A stretch of DNA of 64,000 nucleotides from Sipunculus nudus. Lineage: Eukaryota > Annelida > Sipuncula > Golfingiida > Sipunculidae. Below are positions 23,830 through 35,470 of the stretch, in pieces (position 1 is the stretch's first letter; each line of letters starts with the position of its first letter). The stretch spans positions 34,342,027 to 34,406,026 of the forward strand of contig CM049308.1 in NCBI GenBank assembly GCA_026874595.1, read 5' to 3'. The notes under the pieces are model-generated. The model was given only the letters and a program-made list of their open reading frames with translations. It was not told the DNA's origin and did no database searches. The position numbers were made by a program, and so were the translations under genes.

Positions 23830-24680
23830 TGCTGGTTTACCGCAGTGTCAGTTGGGATGCTTAAGAGGAGAGCCCTGGAAGGGTAAACATTTGTGAAATG
23901 TTTGTAAACATTGTATGGAGGTATATGATGTTAGTATAGTCTTGGTCTTATTGCTGACAAAAACCTGATAAATTAATATTTTCTGAACATGCTTGCAGTG
24001 GGCATTCAGACCAGCAGCTAAAGGACAAGCCGTGACAAACACGACTCAGTTAGGACCCCCAACTGAGTCGTGACACAAGCCAAATTGAGAACCGCCCTGC
24101 AAGTCCACGCTTTATAACCGTATCTCCGCATACAGTCAGCAGGCAGACCGCGGGCAGAAATCTCCCTTACATGCAGAACAATGTACGAATATATTGGGTT
24201 ATAACGGAATATTTCACACATATGGGAGGCGTCATTTGAGAGATAAGAAACTTATTAAAAGGTTTAGTGGGTTTATTTGAAGTGACACGATAAGCAATGA
24301 AGCGTTGTCAAAATGACAAAAATATTTGCATCCTCATGGGACCTTATAATGCGATCCTCAGAGTTAAATGTCCAGGCAAGCCAGGTATCTGGCCATAATG
24401 TCAGAGGGCCGATCTGGCGCTACTACAGGACATTCACACTGACATTGTCTGAAAGCACCATAATTATCAATTATGATATCTACTTGGTATGCCATTGATT
24501 TTTTTTTCATTTCTGCAGCACAACGACTTAATATGTAGCAAGTATCAGGTTTCTTTGCTGCACAAACACACTGAAGGAATCTCCTTGCACAAGACTTCGC
24601 TAAACTTAAAATTTGGAAGAGGCGGATGGCCGTTTATGTATATGCGGAGAGAGAAGTCATTAACCAACCAGGTATAACGG
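23830..24680 (-). pseudogene. SWIM zinc-finger part, block A copy (interrupted)
   Basis: From about 24675 the strand reads NDFSLRIYINGHPPLPNFKFSEV, then after a frame change the NRF/AAEMKKKSMAYQVDIIID segment leading into CQCECP. In this copy the A9 run (reading AAEMKKK) keeps the upstream frame in register with the SWIM finger, unlike block B. The finger should continue with the G-x-x-x-x-CKH half, but a 405-bp insertion (24028-24432) splits it right after CECPV. The rest, AGLNAHCKH and the TFHKCLPFQGSPLK segment, lies beyond the insertion. SWIM fingers (C-x-C-x(n)-C-x-H) are DNA- or protein-binding and in animal transposon-like genes often precede a YqaJ domain. Confidence 0.65.
24028..24432. 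mobile_element. 405-bp insertion in the SWIM exon, with ~10-bp target duplication
   Basis: Block B lacks this segment. The flanks CTAAAGGACA (24018-24027) and CTACAGGACA (24423-24432) are a 10-bp near-duplicate, and block B has CTACAGGACA once. The left end carries a perfect 11-bp hairpin, ACGACTCAGTT / AACTGAGTCGT (24041-24051 and 24061-24071). No coding capacity. The class is not clear. Confidence 0.7.
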
Positions 24681-25425
24681 GAGGAGGCGTCAGTAAACCA
24701 GGTTTACGACGTATAAGTCAGCCCTACTAAAAGTTCAAATGACTACATCGTATAATGCCTGTTCATTGGAATGGATAGGTGGACGTCTCCATTCAGAGGT
24801 ATTGCGAATAGGATTTCATGGGAAGATATTTTATGGGGACACAGGAGTACCAGGTATATGGCCTCCCTGCCGAGATTTTACTGTACCATTATGACCAATT
24901 CAGGATATTGAGACACCAGACCATCATTCAACCAGATATTGGAAGGGGGTGGGGGGTGATTACGTTTAAGGCGCACATGGCCAAAAAGTATAGGAGGTCA
25001 TACTTTAAGTTCTGGCTCATAGTGTTTCACCATCTATTGAAACTGGATTAGCGCTCCTGTGGCACAGATGGTCTAAAAAGCCACATACAAATAAAGTTTA
25101 CTCCTGTTATATAAGCACTAAATTGCTTGAAAAGCAGGAAGGGCTTTATCACGGCCGATTTAAGTAATGCTGTCGTTGCAGGGTATATATAGAAAGGCAT
25201 ATTGCTGGGAAGTCTCAAGAGATTATGATATCCATAAACGTGATAGGAGGTATATGAATAAAATTTATACGGTTCTGTCTAGTCTAAAACAATGTGGAAG
25301 TTGAAAAAAAAAGAGGATCACGGGTGCTTATATTACAGAGGTTTGAGTTTTGAGATAACCACATAAGTTTCAGCTTGGAAATGTCATAATTGCTTTAATA
25401 CCCATTCCAGGTTGAACAAGTTCTG

Positions 25426-25640
25426 CTAAATTACTTTCGTTCTCTCACAAACAATGCATCCAACTCTACTTATGGTCGTTACAATTTGGAAACTAATGGA
25501 CACGCCATAGAAAATCTCCCACTTCTCAGGATAAGGGACTTCTGGGTATATAGGTCTTCCGGGATTAATGGCTGTTACAAATACTAAGCCCCCGATGACC
25601 TCGTACACACGATCACCAACTAACATTTCACAATCACAAC
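25426..25640 (-). CDS. Terminal exon LVGDRVYEV, block A copy
   Basis: This exon is intact from EMLVGDRVYEVIGGLVFVT through NPGRPIYPEVPYPEKWE to a stop at 25426-25428. A possible acceptor (GTAAGCAG) precedes LYGCDCEML. Block B has the same exon with one G deleted after VYEVIG. The fold is unrecognised. Its position downstream of the OB-fold exons suggests the C-terminal part of that gene, or a separate short gene. Confidence 0.45.
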
Positions 25641-25899
25641 CATATAAAGCTGCTTACATCAATGTTAACCGTACTCGATGCACAGATACCAAATGCCAGT
25701 CATACACCCGACAAGAAAAAATCCAAACCACTTTATTGAAAGTAATCGATTTATTGAAAGTAATCGATTTTACCGACTTGTCTTTTTTACTGTCTTTCCT
25801 GAACTTCGAAAGATACGATCTCGTGTTTTTTATTACTACACTGCAGCGAAACGGAATTTTCTGTAGCAAGGCTTTCTCAGGGTTCGCGTACAGATGTTC

Positions 25900-26048
25900 G
25901 CCGACCATCAGGTCCTCCGAATAACACCGGTGTCAACCTTGAGTGTTTGGATACTCTTCCCGGTTTCCAAACAGATCTTCAGTTGGTCCTTCCTTGATAT
26001 AACTCCGACCTTTCCCGTAATGGTATGTTTCGATGTACCTTCGACAGG
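25900..26048 (-). pseudogene. Second OB-like exon (VSRKDQLKIC), block A copy
   Basis: After an acceptor (TATATTGCAG) the exon reads PVEGTSKHTITGKVGVISRK and DQLKICLETGKSIQTLKVDTGVI. The alternating hydrophobic pattern with G-x-V resembles another OB-type barrel. Compared with block B it lacks one codon in the first part and one G at RRD, which shifts the frame before MVGE. A 25-bp tandem duplication, AATATAAAGAACC..., lies just upstream in the intron. Confidence 0.5.
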
Positions 26049-26344
26049 CTGCAATATAAAGAACCATTTCTAAGCGTAATATAAAGAACCATTTCTAAGC
26101 AATATGAACAGAGGCCTAGAAAGGGAAGAAAAAGCTGAAAAACACTAAAAAGCGAATACATATTGCTGTTTAGGTGGTCCAGTTATCCCGAACTGCCACC
26201 TCAACCCCACCCCCCTTCCACTTTTAGTCCCCGCAAGCTAATAACAAGGCTTTTAAAACCATATTTTTGGGCTTGCCCGTCCCCGGACTTTTCCGGACCA
26301 GTATAATTTCCATTTTTGCTGGGTTGGACAATTTCCGCCTCCCT

Positions 26345-26361
26345 CCCCCCCCCCCCCCCCC
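26345..26361 (+). repeat. Poly-C run, 17 bases
   Basis: Inverted counterpart of the G20 run at 3824-3843, in the intron between the two OB exons. Block B lacks the roughly 390-bp intron piece that contains it. Confidence 0.9.
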
Positions 26362-26898
26362 TCCGAAAAAATAACCCAAAAAATGTCCGTTCCTGCCAAA
26401 TATTGGTTAATCACATTCAAGTTACTACTACTACTACTTCTAATTAAAATATCTCATCTTCTACAGTAATGTCGGTGATACGTTTATCACCAAGACACTA
26501 ATCCCTTTATCACTATGCCTTCTTTTCAACTCCCAAATATGTATGCTAATCTTATAAAAGTACCTCGTCATTCAATGAGCAATCCTACTGTTCTACTTTA
26601 CAGAATAAACAAACTGTACAGGTTTCTCGTTTGTACTATAAAATCTATCAAGCAGATAAAAAGAATCACCCAAAGGAAAGAGAACAATGAGAGATATAAA
26701 CTCACATGAACAATTGCATGAATAACTAAAAATTTAATATACCCATCCCATTATCTCACCACAGTATATACGAACTATTAGTTTAAATATATACTTTAGG
26801 TTTATAATCATTCCTGTCTTTATCCTGTAGACAATGCATTAATCACAATAATCTGATCTTCGTAGTTCACATTTAATGTCACCGCACTGTGGTATTAC

Positions 26899-27068
26899 CT
26901 GGCCCCTACATCCACCAGTTTAACCGTCTGACCACTGGCGAGGCCCTCTCCTGCTTCTGTCACCTGCCTCCACAGAGTCGCATCAATTATCCCAGTATCG
27001 TCCTTGATGGACAGCTCCAGCAGTTTTGCAGTTCCCACTTGCAGCGACACTTCTCATGGCCTTTTAAT
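26899..27068 (-). pseudogene. RPA-like OB-fold exon, block A copy
   Basis: The exon lies between acceptor TTTTTGTAG and donor CCAG/GTAATA. It reads EVSLQVGTAKLLELSIKDDTG then IIDATLWRQVTEAGEGLASGQTVKLVDVGAR, the best-preserved copy of this domain. The pattern is that of replication protein A large-subunit OB folds, which bind single-stranded DNA. The only lesion is TGA at 27054-27056; block B has AGA at that codon. Whether it shares a transcript with the WYWTGRTCW exon is unsure, because a stop and AATAAA lie between them. Confidence 0.65.
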
Positions 27069-27248
27069 CTACAAAAAAAATGAAATATATTGGGACCTTT
27101 AAGTAGCACATCATAAATAATTTTTCACATAAAAACTGAAATCAATTGTCCCTTCTCTCAAGCAAAGAGGATACAAGCGACAGGCCATCTCAAAGTTAAT
27201 ACTAATCTGCGCCTACATTAACACGACTCATACCCGGATGTTTATTAA

Positions 27249-27652
27249 TCATATCGCTTGACTAGCTTCATTAAGCACAGCTTGCATTTCTAGGACAGTT
27301 TTAACACAGAAATCAGGCACTGACATTCGATCGAGCACATACTTTACTTTAATAAAACATTTCCTTACACATTCAATTCTGACCTTCACCGTGACTTCTT
27401 GCTCATGTTTTATTAGATCAATTGGTACCGGGGTCGGCTCCCAACAAGTCCTTCCTGTCCAGTACCACACGGGCAGTTCAGCAATATCACCGACAAACAA
27501 AATTATATTCGTCATAACTTCCTCAATATTATCACTTTTTTTTACAAACTCAGTCTCCATTTTTTGCCTAGGGTCGTTTATATATAAGATAAACCTCCCC
27601 CTCCCAGTCCCTCCCCCACGATCCACCTCAGTTAACAAAACCTCCCTGTGAT
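27249..27652 (-). CDS. WYWTGRTCW exon, block A copy
   Basis: Open from the acceptor (AATCACAG, ending 27653) to TGA at 27249-27251. It reads EVLLTEVDRGGGTGRGRFILYI, METEFVKKSDNIEEVMTNI, WYWTGRTCWEPTPVP, then VKVRIECVRKCFIKVKYV and QAVLNEASQAI. AATAAA follows two bases after the stop (27241-27246). This is the least damaged of three copies (others at 2548 and 57.55-57.89 kb). The family is unknown to me; it has a Trp-rich core and several Cys. Confidence 0.5.
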
Positions 27653-27812
27653 TATGTGACGCAAAAAGAATCTAAAATAAAACCTGATACCTGGAAACCG
27701 AAAACAAATGCCCAACCCCCGACGCCCTGTCCGTACTTAACAACATAGTGACGATGTAAATCAAAACTACGTAAATGATTTTCTGAAAACGAATTGAAAC
27801 CAAAACGGGAAA

Positions 27813-29264
27813 ATGTTGTTAAATGACTTTCACTTTTAAAGCTTATGTAGATGAATCAATACAGAAACTGAAATTAAAATGTATTCTCTCAAGGTTTCTT
27901 CTTTATTCTGTACCATATCATGAGTTGCTCACTGATTAAAGATGATTCCTACCATCTCATTCTCATCACAACATATTTCACCATATAAACCAAAACATAT
28001 GGCAACAATCAAATTAAAATGATAATACATCACATTATCTGCTGTTCAACTGTAGATAACAGTTATTACACATATATTATTTATGCCCTTAGGTAAAAAA
28101 TTCACAAATAGTACAAAAAGTACTAAAATTAACTACATTTTAACTACAATATGACTGTTGAATACTATAATTTACAATAGTAACTCTATACAGTAACTTT
28201 AGTATTACTTCACCACATCTTGCTGTTAAAACTGTAGTTAATAATCAGCAAGCGCTGTTAAAGGATATCTTACTTGTATGTACTATAGTTATCTGTGATT
28301 ACCTTACAGTAAATGAAGTAATACTATTGTGTATTATTTATATAGTTTCTATAGTGTTATTCCAGTTCCACTGTAGTATTACCTTGGTATTACCCTAATA
28401 TGCCACTAATTCATACGGGGCTATAACTTTGGCACCACTGACAATTTCAGATTGTTCGTAGACGTCATCTATGTCACTAACATGCCTCAAATGTTTGCAG
28501 TCAGACACACTAAATATCATGTCGTCCTGAAATGTAATGCACATAAACTTTCCCATCTTACACGACTTAGACGGGGGGGGGGGGGGGGGGATCGATTCTC
28601 TAAAAATGACGATGGATGTTTCGAATACATATATCAGTAATTGTAATTATTCAGGTATGTAACAACGGAATCTAAGGGAAAATTGCCAAAGAGGGTGTGA
28701 TGACTTTGTGCAGATGATCCGAAGCATTTCATCAGTATTCCTTTAATCTGACATTCACAATATTATGTTAGATTACGTCATACTGAACAGGACAGTCCTC
28801 TGCCTGTGATAGTAGGTACATATATGTATTTTACTTCCATTAAAAGCAGATTTCTCGAATAACAAGCCAGAGTATGTGACGATATTATAAAAATATATTT
28901 TTTCCAGTTTTTACAGAATTTAAAAAAAAAAATCTATCCGTCTAAATTCATCAATAAAGGATTAGCCTAAACATTATAGGTATAAACTTATATGAATGTA
29001 TTAATGATATTCAGTTGATTGAACAGTGTTTTTCCCTGAACAGTGTTTTTCTCCGACTTTCATTTTTATTGTATAGCAATTAACATTAGGAACACATTCT
29101 AGACAATCCGTCAGTTTCTATACCACATTGATGTGAAATATAAAAGGTCATTGGGGAAAAAATAGTCAAAATCATTGCATGTCATTATCCAATAAACTGT
29201 TCTCAATTTCATTTTTTTGTAAATTGCATATGTATCAATAGACAATAATATATTCATATGTGAG
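27813..29264. other. No gene seen; G18 run
   Basis: AT-rich sequence with many short TACAGTAA/TTACTGTA-like phrases at about 28090-28400. Eighteen consecutive G lie at 28573-28590. No coding supported. Confidence 0.5.
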
Positions 29265-30050
29265 CTAATATAAATATGTTAATGTATCTAAATGTAACCA
29301 AATGTCACTAATAATCATAAATACAATAGAGTGACAGTGTACTAAAAATGGCAGTTTGAATTGAATGCAACATAATTCATTTATTCCTAAAAGTACAAAA
29401 TGTAATGTCATGATCAGAAAAGTATGTATCATGAACTTCTGCAGAAATTCCATTGTACCAATATTGTTGTGGAATATATGGTCTATCAATGTGCCTCTAT
29501 CAGTTGCAGTCTTCCTGACAAATTGCCAAAATCCCATTATTAATACGTATAATTTACTTTCTTTCTATTCATTAAAAAATATAAACACTGGAAAAAAATT
29601 AAAAGGCACAGAGGAGGAGATTACTTCGGCAAAAGTGTTCAAAAGGGTTATCGGTTTCTGTACACAACTACAATGGTTTTCGATTCCTGAATTTTCAACT
29701 GCATAATTTTACATTCCAGTCCCTAACAGTTGACATTATAAATTCCTCTAGCTACAGTTTCTGTTTCACGCATATACACCATGAAATCTACTGTGCTTCT
29801 GTTCAGATGGTACATTATACCTGATGGTCTCATACTGGTACTTATCTGAAAATAAAATATCACGACTGTAGTCATCTGTCAAATATGTTTCCGTGAAACC
29901 CATTACATCTGCGCGTTTGAAAATGCGGGTTTGCCTATCGCTCAATAAGTCGGGGATTTTCGAGAGAAAATCACGTATATTCAGCTGACCAATTATTGTC
30001 TGCTCAGAATTTTTTTGGTACTGTGTTCTGCCATATTTCCTCCATTTCAT
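29265..30050 (-). pseudogene. LINE endonuclease (EEP) domain relic
   Basis: Reading leftward from 30050: IIGQLNIRDFLSKIPDLLSD, then ADVMGFTETYLTDD, the N-(I/V)-R-S...KL and FTETWL blocks of apurinic-type endonucleases of non-LTR retrotransposons. Further on, a segment near 29600 resembles the middle of the domain, and FWQFVRKTATDRGTLIDHIFHNN matches the C-terminal 'GF.Q.V..PT...tLDHIF.N' block. Stops and frame changes interrupt it, and no reverse transcriptase follows. CR1/L2-type clades have this layout, but the clade is not resolved. Confidence 0.75.
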
Positions 30051-30472
30051 CTTCTAAGGTTTACAAGAAGATATGGCTAATTTCCTGCTAGCTTTTATTC
30101 CATCAGCATCAAAATATAAGATATATAAACCTTTCAATGTTTTAACTGACTCGCATTGCACAATGTGATACAAATCCGCAAGTTTGATCACTAGTGGGCT
30201 AATATCTGTACAATCATGTTCACAATGTCAAACGCAGTCGGGGTCTTAATTCTTTATTGTCTAAGTAATACAGACATCAACCGCCGTTGATATCTGTCCC
30301 AACGCTGTCAATCAACTAACCATATCAGTTGCAGTGAATTGGAGGGAACCCTTTTTATCATTTATAATTTGATACTATAATTTTCTTAAGTCATATACCT
30401 GATGTGGGAGGTAAATAAACATGATTTTAAGATTTGTTTCTTTGCTTTGTTGTGTTTATTTTAATATATGTA

Positions 30473-30610
30473 TTTATTGCTTGCCGGAAATCTTTGAAAC
30501 CGGCAAGCATGAATAATCAGTTCCGTATGTTTGTCTGTCTGCCTGTCCGCGCGATCCGAAATCGGTAGGCAAAAACATTGGTACAACCAACTGGATTATT
30601 TTATTTGGCA
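30473..30610 (+). repeat. Start-end fragment of the TTGCTTGCCGG repeat family
   Basis: TTATTGCTTGCCGGAAATC followed by CCGGCAAGCATG forms a hairpin, then ATCAGTTCCGT and TTGTCTGTCTGCCTGTCCG. This is the same beginning seen at 39219, 40493 and 41488. Only the first ~130 bp is present here. Confidence 0.6.
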
Positions 30611-31132
30611 CGGCAACAATGAATTTAAATGTACAGTTCGATAAATATTAAACCTGATGGTACATAACAATATATATTTTTGAATACAATCTTTGTTGCT
30701 TTGCATGGCCTTAGGACAAATGCCTGTAAAATAGAAATTTACATTTTTAGGTGGTCAGATTCCTTTTGAAGGAAATTTATCTTCACAACACCACAAAGGA
30801 TCGCCTAGCAACTACAACGAGAGACATGCAGCCACAAAAGGCAAACTGTGTGGCGGGTTCATTTGGGAGAATGCAGGAAGATGTAATTGCCAGAAAATGG
30901 GTGACGTATCTCAACAAAGGTCAGCGCCTGTGATGGTGATGTGGGAAAGTTTGCTGCCGGTAATACAAAGTGTCAATGAAATAAGCCACCATACTAAAAG
31001 AGCTCGAGGAAGGCTATTGTGATATTGATTCCCTACGTCCAATGCAAGATTTAAATAAAATTATGACCATTCATGAAAAAAAATTGAATCATGCTGGTAT
31101 GAAATTTAGAGCCATTTAAATGACACATTTAG

Positions 31133-31528
31133 GGATTCAGATGTAATGTTCGTGGAACTCGCGAGCGGAATGGGATCAGCCGTCTCCTGCATGACTGGAT
31201 ACCTCCTGCTGAATCAATTGAGAATTCAGTTGCAACAAATATGCATCAATCACTAAATGTAAAGCTGAACTGCATGCCGAAGAAACTGATATCCTGCAAC
31301 TTCATGGCAAAAGTTCGTATCTTTAAATTTATGCTGTGCAGTTTGGGATACACTTACACATACACAAGCTCAAATGTGACTGCATACAATCACGAAGGAA
31401 TTCGTTCTGTAGATGGATGGATGTTTGTATTCGCAGAAACACACTGGGCACAAAGTACAAGTCCCGAAGTCTTACACCTTCTTGATAAGAGCTGGACTCC
31501 CATGAAGAATCTGTCTCTAGCTCCATGA
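31133..31528 (+). CDS. Open exon-like frame, unrecognised
   Basis: A frame of about 131 codons follows a possible acceptor (CACATTTAG at 31132). It reads CNVRGTRERNGISRLLHDWI, then from the Met at 31241 MHQSLNVKLNCMPKKL, and later DGWMFVFAETHWAQSTSPEV before the stop. It has no repeat copy in the window. It is longer than most chance frames here, but I recognise no domain and it could be chance. Confidence 0.25.
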   Translation, partial: GFRCNVRGTRERNGISRLLHDWIPPAESIENSVATNMHQSLNVKLNCMPKKLISCNFMAKVRIFKFMLCSLGYTYTYTSSNVTAYNHEGIRSVDGWMFVFAETHWAQSTSPEVLHLLDKSWTPMKNLSLAP

Positions 31529-31529
31529 A

Positions 31530-32847
31530 GTACTATACCCTTCCCCATTATCAGCCAATAAGCTAAACGCTACTTGACAGAATTAACCTCTATCTTTTAA
31601 AAATATAAGTTGTGAGATGTCAGTCAATACTGCCCTCAAGCTAAAGCAGCTCGTCGCTCTGGGCATACATACTTAATAGAAATGGATCCCTTTAATCCCC
31701 GAGTTTTGTTTTATATTTCAGTTTAGATGCATGAACATCAAAGACATATAGCCGTGTATGTTTAATTTCCCCATTAAAATGTTAAATCTGACTGTTTAAA
31801 GTATGATAAGGTATGACATGTTGTTTTATGCATTTAAGCCATGTAAGTAGTTGAACATATTTTAGTTTGTGTGGTCAGGATGTTGTACAAAGGTATCTAT
31901 TGATGGTTATGTGTGGACAATCAATCAAGACTAGGTTTAAATTCTTTGCCCATTGGTAAATGAGTCGATTTGCTCAGGAGGTAACTGGTAGATGAATATT
32001 AACTGGCCTACTATAACTGCTCATTTTTGCAGTACCGATTGCACAAGTAAGAATAGCTAAGAGCTATTATAGTGAGCACTTCACCATGGTCTGTAACAGT
32101 AACGGTGGCCATACTATTAAGATAGAAATTAAATGTAAAATGCTGGCCAACCAGTTTCTCTATTCTCTCAAATCTGAACCCGCAAATCAAGATTCTGCCG
32201 TACCATATTTCTGCCGACAAGCAACAAAGCGAACAAGTGTATCATTTTAGCCTGCTGTAGCAAGCTCAGTAGTACATCGCCATCTTGAACGATAATCTAG
32301 AAGTAGGAACGTGCGCGTCGGTAAAAGTAAAACCGAAAATCGACCACCTAAATCGAAACCGATTTTGAAATAATCTGCGGTAAATATCGCCCGATGTCGT
32401 GTAATAAAATCTGTGAGGACCCGGCTTAAGGAATAGTTTCAAAGGTACACAAAAATTGAATTCAAATCATTCAAAACGTGTGGTTCAGTAACAGATACCT
32501 TTTATTAAAAAAAAAAATTGCCAGAAGAACCTGAAGCTAAAATAAACTAATAGTGCCCACAAAGTCATGATACAATTGATTAAAGAACGCTCAAAACTCG
32601 GGTCACAATATTTACTGTGTGGTAGTATATGACACCAGCGGCGTATATGGTAGTGTTTTATTGGCTAAATACTGAAAAAAAGTGTTACACAAAATGTGTG
32701 GTGGTTACCCTCGGGTCGAGAACTGAAGTCTGAAGCAGTTAGGCCTTCCGCATTTTAAGCTGTTATTCTGCTTTGTCTGGATGTGCAGAATATTCAAAAT
32801 TGTTTTGGAAAAGATGCAAAAAAAAATTTATTATTTTACTTAGAAAA
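31530..32847. other. No gene seen
   Basis: AT-rich, without recognisable coding or repeats shared inside the window. Confidence 0.4.
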
Positions 32848-33608
32848 TAATACTTGTCCAAATGTAAATTAAATTGAAAATTAAATGAAATTGTCCGCTT
32901 TACATAAAATGGAAACATGTTAAAACTGAATAAATATTTACAAAGGAACATAAATAGAAAATGAGGTAGGCCTACTTTTATTCCGTTAATTCTTTTCCGT
33001 TAATTGTATGATCATTTCACAAAACCTTGTATATATCGTGTTTTTTTGTGTTGTTACTGTATAACAATGTTTCACACTGTAGAATATATATTTAACAAAA
33101 ATGATTTAATATAAATGTAATTTAATATAATTTAAAGTCAGTTCCGGTCAGTTCCTGTCAGTTCCGGTAAAAGAGGTCAGTTTCAGTAAAAAGTCGAACC
33201 GGGTTCACCTCAAAGTCGCCGTCCTCTAAGTGCTCAGCACAGATCACGGAATGCTCCCTGTTGACCCTCCAGTCCCGTCTCTTCATGGCAACAAACCGGT
33301 TCCACTGCTTATTGAGATGTGATTCTGATGGAAAAGTCTGGCCTTATTGCGGCGACACGAAAAGTTAATGGACAGATGCAGGACGGACGGACCGAGGGTA
33401 CACCATAATGCATCCCCTCATAGACGGGCGTATAAAAAAAAATGTTGTGTTAATCCCAGAGCTGAAGCTCCACATCTCATCATATAGATATTCAACTGTC
33501 ATCCATATTAGGATACTTCATTACTGATAGACCATCCCTGACCATTTAATTTCCTTAACTAAGAGGGAGAGATAGTATAAAATATTGGAATTACATACTA
33601 GAAAAATA

Positions 33609-34370
33609 TCAACAGGTCAACGTGGCTGCTACAAGAATGAAGCAAACTTGTGTGCAGCAACACAGAAATCTTACACATTCATGACTTGCCTGAGAAACAG
33701 TTGCGATGTATTTCCTCAGCCCACGAGAGTTTATCCTTTCGGGGCGCTTCAAACCAGGGCAAGTATCGGCTATTTCACGGAGATCAGTGTTGCAACTCAT
33801 ATGGCTTGCTTCTTGGGATCCCGAATTTTCCCTTCTTCAACAGCAAAATTGATATTGCAGAACTACAGTCTGGAGGTAGCAGGTGTCCCTCCGACAATGA
33901 CAAAGTCCATTCTCTTAGTAAGCATCCTGTCTGCTGCAGAAAGCGTCAACTCCAGTTCTCCAGACTTGTAGTCTGACCATGCTGGATGACTAAAGCATAC
34001 TGCTCAAATGTCATGTCCTCTACTTCTGCCCTCCTCCTTTCGTTGAACAATATCAGTCTTGCCAATGTCAGTTTTGCAAGTGACTGCCACATAAAACATC
34101 TGGATGATGAACACTGTGTTGCAATATTGCAACTATTGCTTTCATCTGGCCCTGAATTAAAATTTCGAGACGTTTGAGGTCTTCTGTTATTGGGATGGCT
34201 TTTGACTCTATTCTCTTTGCAACACAGGTCTTTTTCTGTGCGACTGCATTTACTTTATATCTCCATTCAGCATCAAATAACACTTTGACGTCTGAAGCTT
34301 CTTTGTTTCTTTTCTCATTGCTTTCCCTCGATGCAGCTCCTGACTTCTCTTGAATTACATGGTTCATCAA
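33609..34370 (-). pseudogene. Tyrosine-recombinase-like (Crypton-like) pseudogene
   Basis: Leftward from 34370: DVKVLFDAEWRYKVNAVAQKK, IPITEDLKRL, then in another frame LTLARLILFNERRRAEVEDM, then MDFVIVGG, and last RPERINSRGLRKYIATVSQ. The order (basic N-terminal part, 'R+.L.LFN.RR..E', then 'lTst.LRKhiATlsQ') matches an invertebrate family that I remember as resembling tyrosine recombinases. The expected GH...Y end is missing or beyond an intron. Several frameshifts and stops interrupt it. Assignment rests on remembered motifs. Confidence 0.5.
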
Positions 34371-34517
34371 ATGACCGATGTGCTTACCATCACATGGACA
34401 AATAAAATTATTCTAACAAATCAAAAGTGGTTACAATTACAAATCAGACTGGTGGTATTTTTCTGCTTATTATTTTATACATCACATATATTATTACCAA
34501 CAACATCAATCTTTAAA

Positions 34518-34519
<2 letters not shown>

Positions 34520-34555
<36 letters not shown>

Positions 34556-34571
34556 AATATATATATATATA
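34520..34571. repeat. (AT)n microsatellite
   Basis: About 50 bp of alternating A/T with one TTTAAA break. Confidence 0.9.
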
Positions 34572-35276
34572 TTTATATTTATGCATATAAAGATACATAT
34601 TAGCCACTTATCTCCTTTTTGTGTAGTTTCTTGTGAAAGACTTTATTCTTTTATACTGCTAGGAAATACAGTGTATTTGCCCAGAACCAATTTTAGAATC
34701 ACGGAAACGCTTTGGACCACACATATGTACATTTATAATAATAATCCTTACCCTCCTGTTTTTTGGGTTTATTTTCCTTCCTTTTTTAATTTGGAACACC
34801 AGATTTTCCATTAGACACAAAATAACGAGGAACTCATGGGTCAGAGTGCTTAGCTGAAGTTTATATTGAAGGTATAAATCTAGAATCATAAAAAATTGAA
34901 AAAAAGTCTCAATATTATCTGAGAAAATAAAGTCTCAATGTTATCTAAAAAAGTAAATAATATTGGCCATGGCTGATATGATTGGTTTGAACTGATGAAT
35001 AAGGAACTGTTGCAAATTAATATTTGTGATGTTACAGTGTGTTTTTCTAATTGAACCATATGAGCACTTAAGATCTAGACTGATACTTTCATCACTGGTT
35101 AACTCATTAATAAATTGTTGACCCTTGTACAGCAGTTGACACATATATACAGTTAGATCTTCATTTTTTTTTTTATTTATACCATGTTATTTTCAATTTA
35201 TAGATTTTACACAGTTGCACAACCTTATTAGTGGTGTCCCACTGTTGCAATAGGCCTATAACAGTTTTGATGACAA

Positions 35277-35470
35277 TCAATTTTTACTTTTTCTTTTCCT
35301 TTTGTTTGGTGCCCTTAGCTGGTTTATGATGGCTTCAAACTTGTGTGACTTTCTCCGTGTCCCTCCGCCCGAGAAGTGATTTTTTGAAAAGTGTATCAGT
35401 TCCTTGATATCTTCAGTGTTCTTGCGTTTTTCCTCAAGAACTTTGAAGAAAGTTGAAGCAGAGGGCTTAT
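35277..35470 (-). CDS. Terminal exon-like ORF with basic tail
   Basis: After an acceptor (AATTACAG, 35471) the frame reads DKPSASTFFKVLEEKRKNTE, DIKELIHFSKNHFSGGGTRR, and ends NKRKRKSKN before TGA. The KRKRKSK tail looks like a nuclear localisation signal. It is likely the last exon of a transposon gene on the minus strand. Family unknown. Confidence 0.4.

Larger units (their letters stand above)
18782..27812 (-). mobile_element. Block A: ~9-kb duplicated unit with three minus-strand genes
   Basis: From 18782 to about 27566 the sequence is collinear with 49011-57892 in the same orientation, by eye well conserved but with many indels. Right of that, to about 27775, it still matches copy 1 in inverted orientation. 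On the minus strand the order is: WYWTGRTCW exon and OB-fold exons (27.65-25.42 kb), SWIM plus YqaJ gene (24.68-23.42 kb), and an unrecognised gene (20.14-19.40 kb). Between them lie a ~150-bp satellite and an RT scrap. This could be a large transposon, an integrated virus-like element, or a segmental duplication that carried several elements. No terminal inverted repeat was identified. Confidence 0.75.

Noticed and set aside
31241-31528. Host protein-coding gene
   Set aside because: Kept only as a low-confidence exon-like frame; the neighbouring frame at 30751 cannot be joined to it convincingly.
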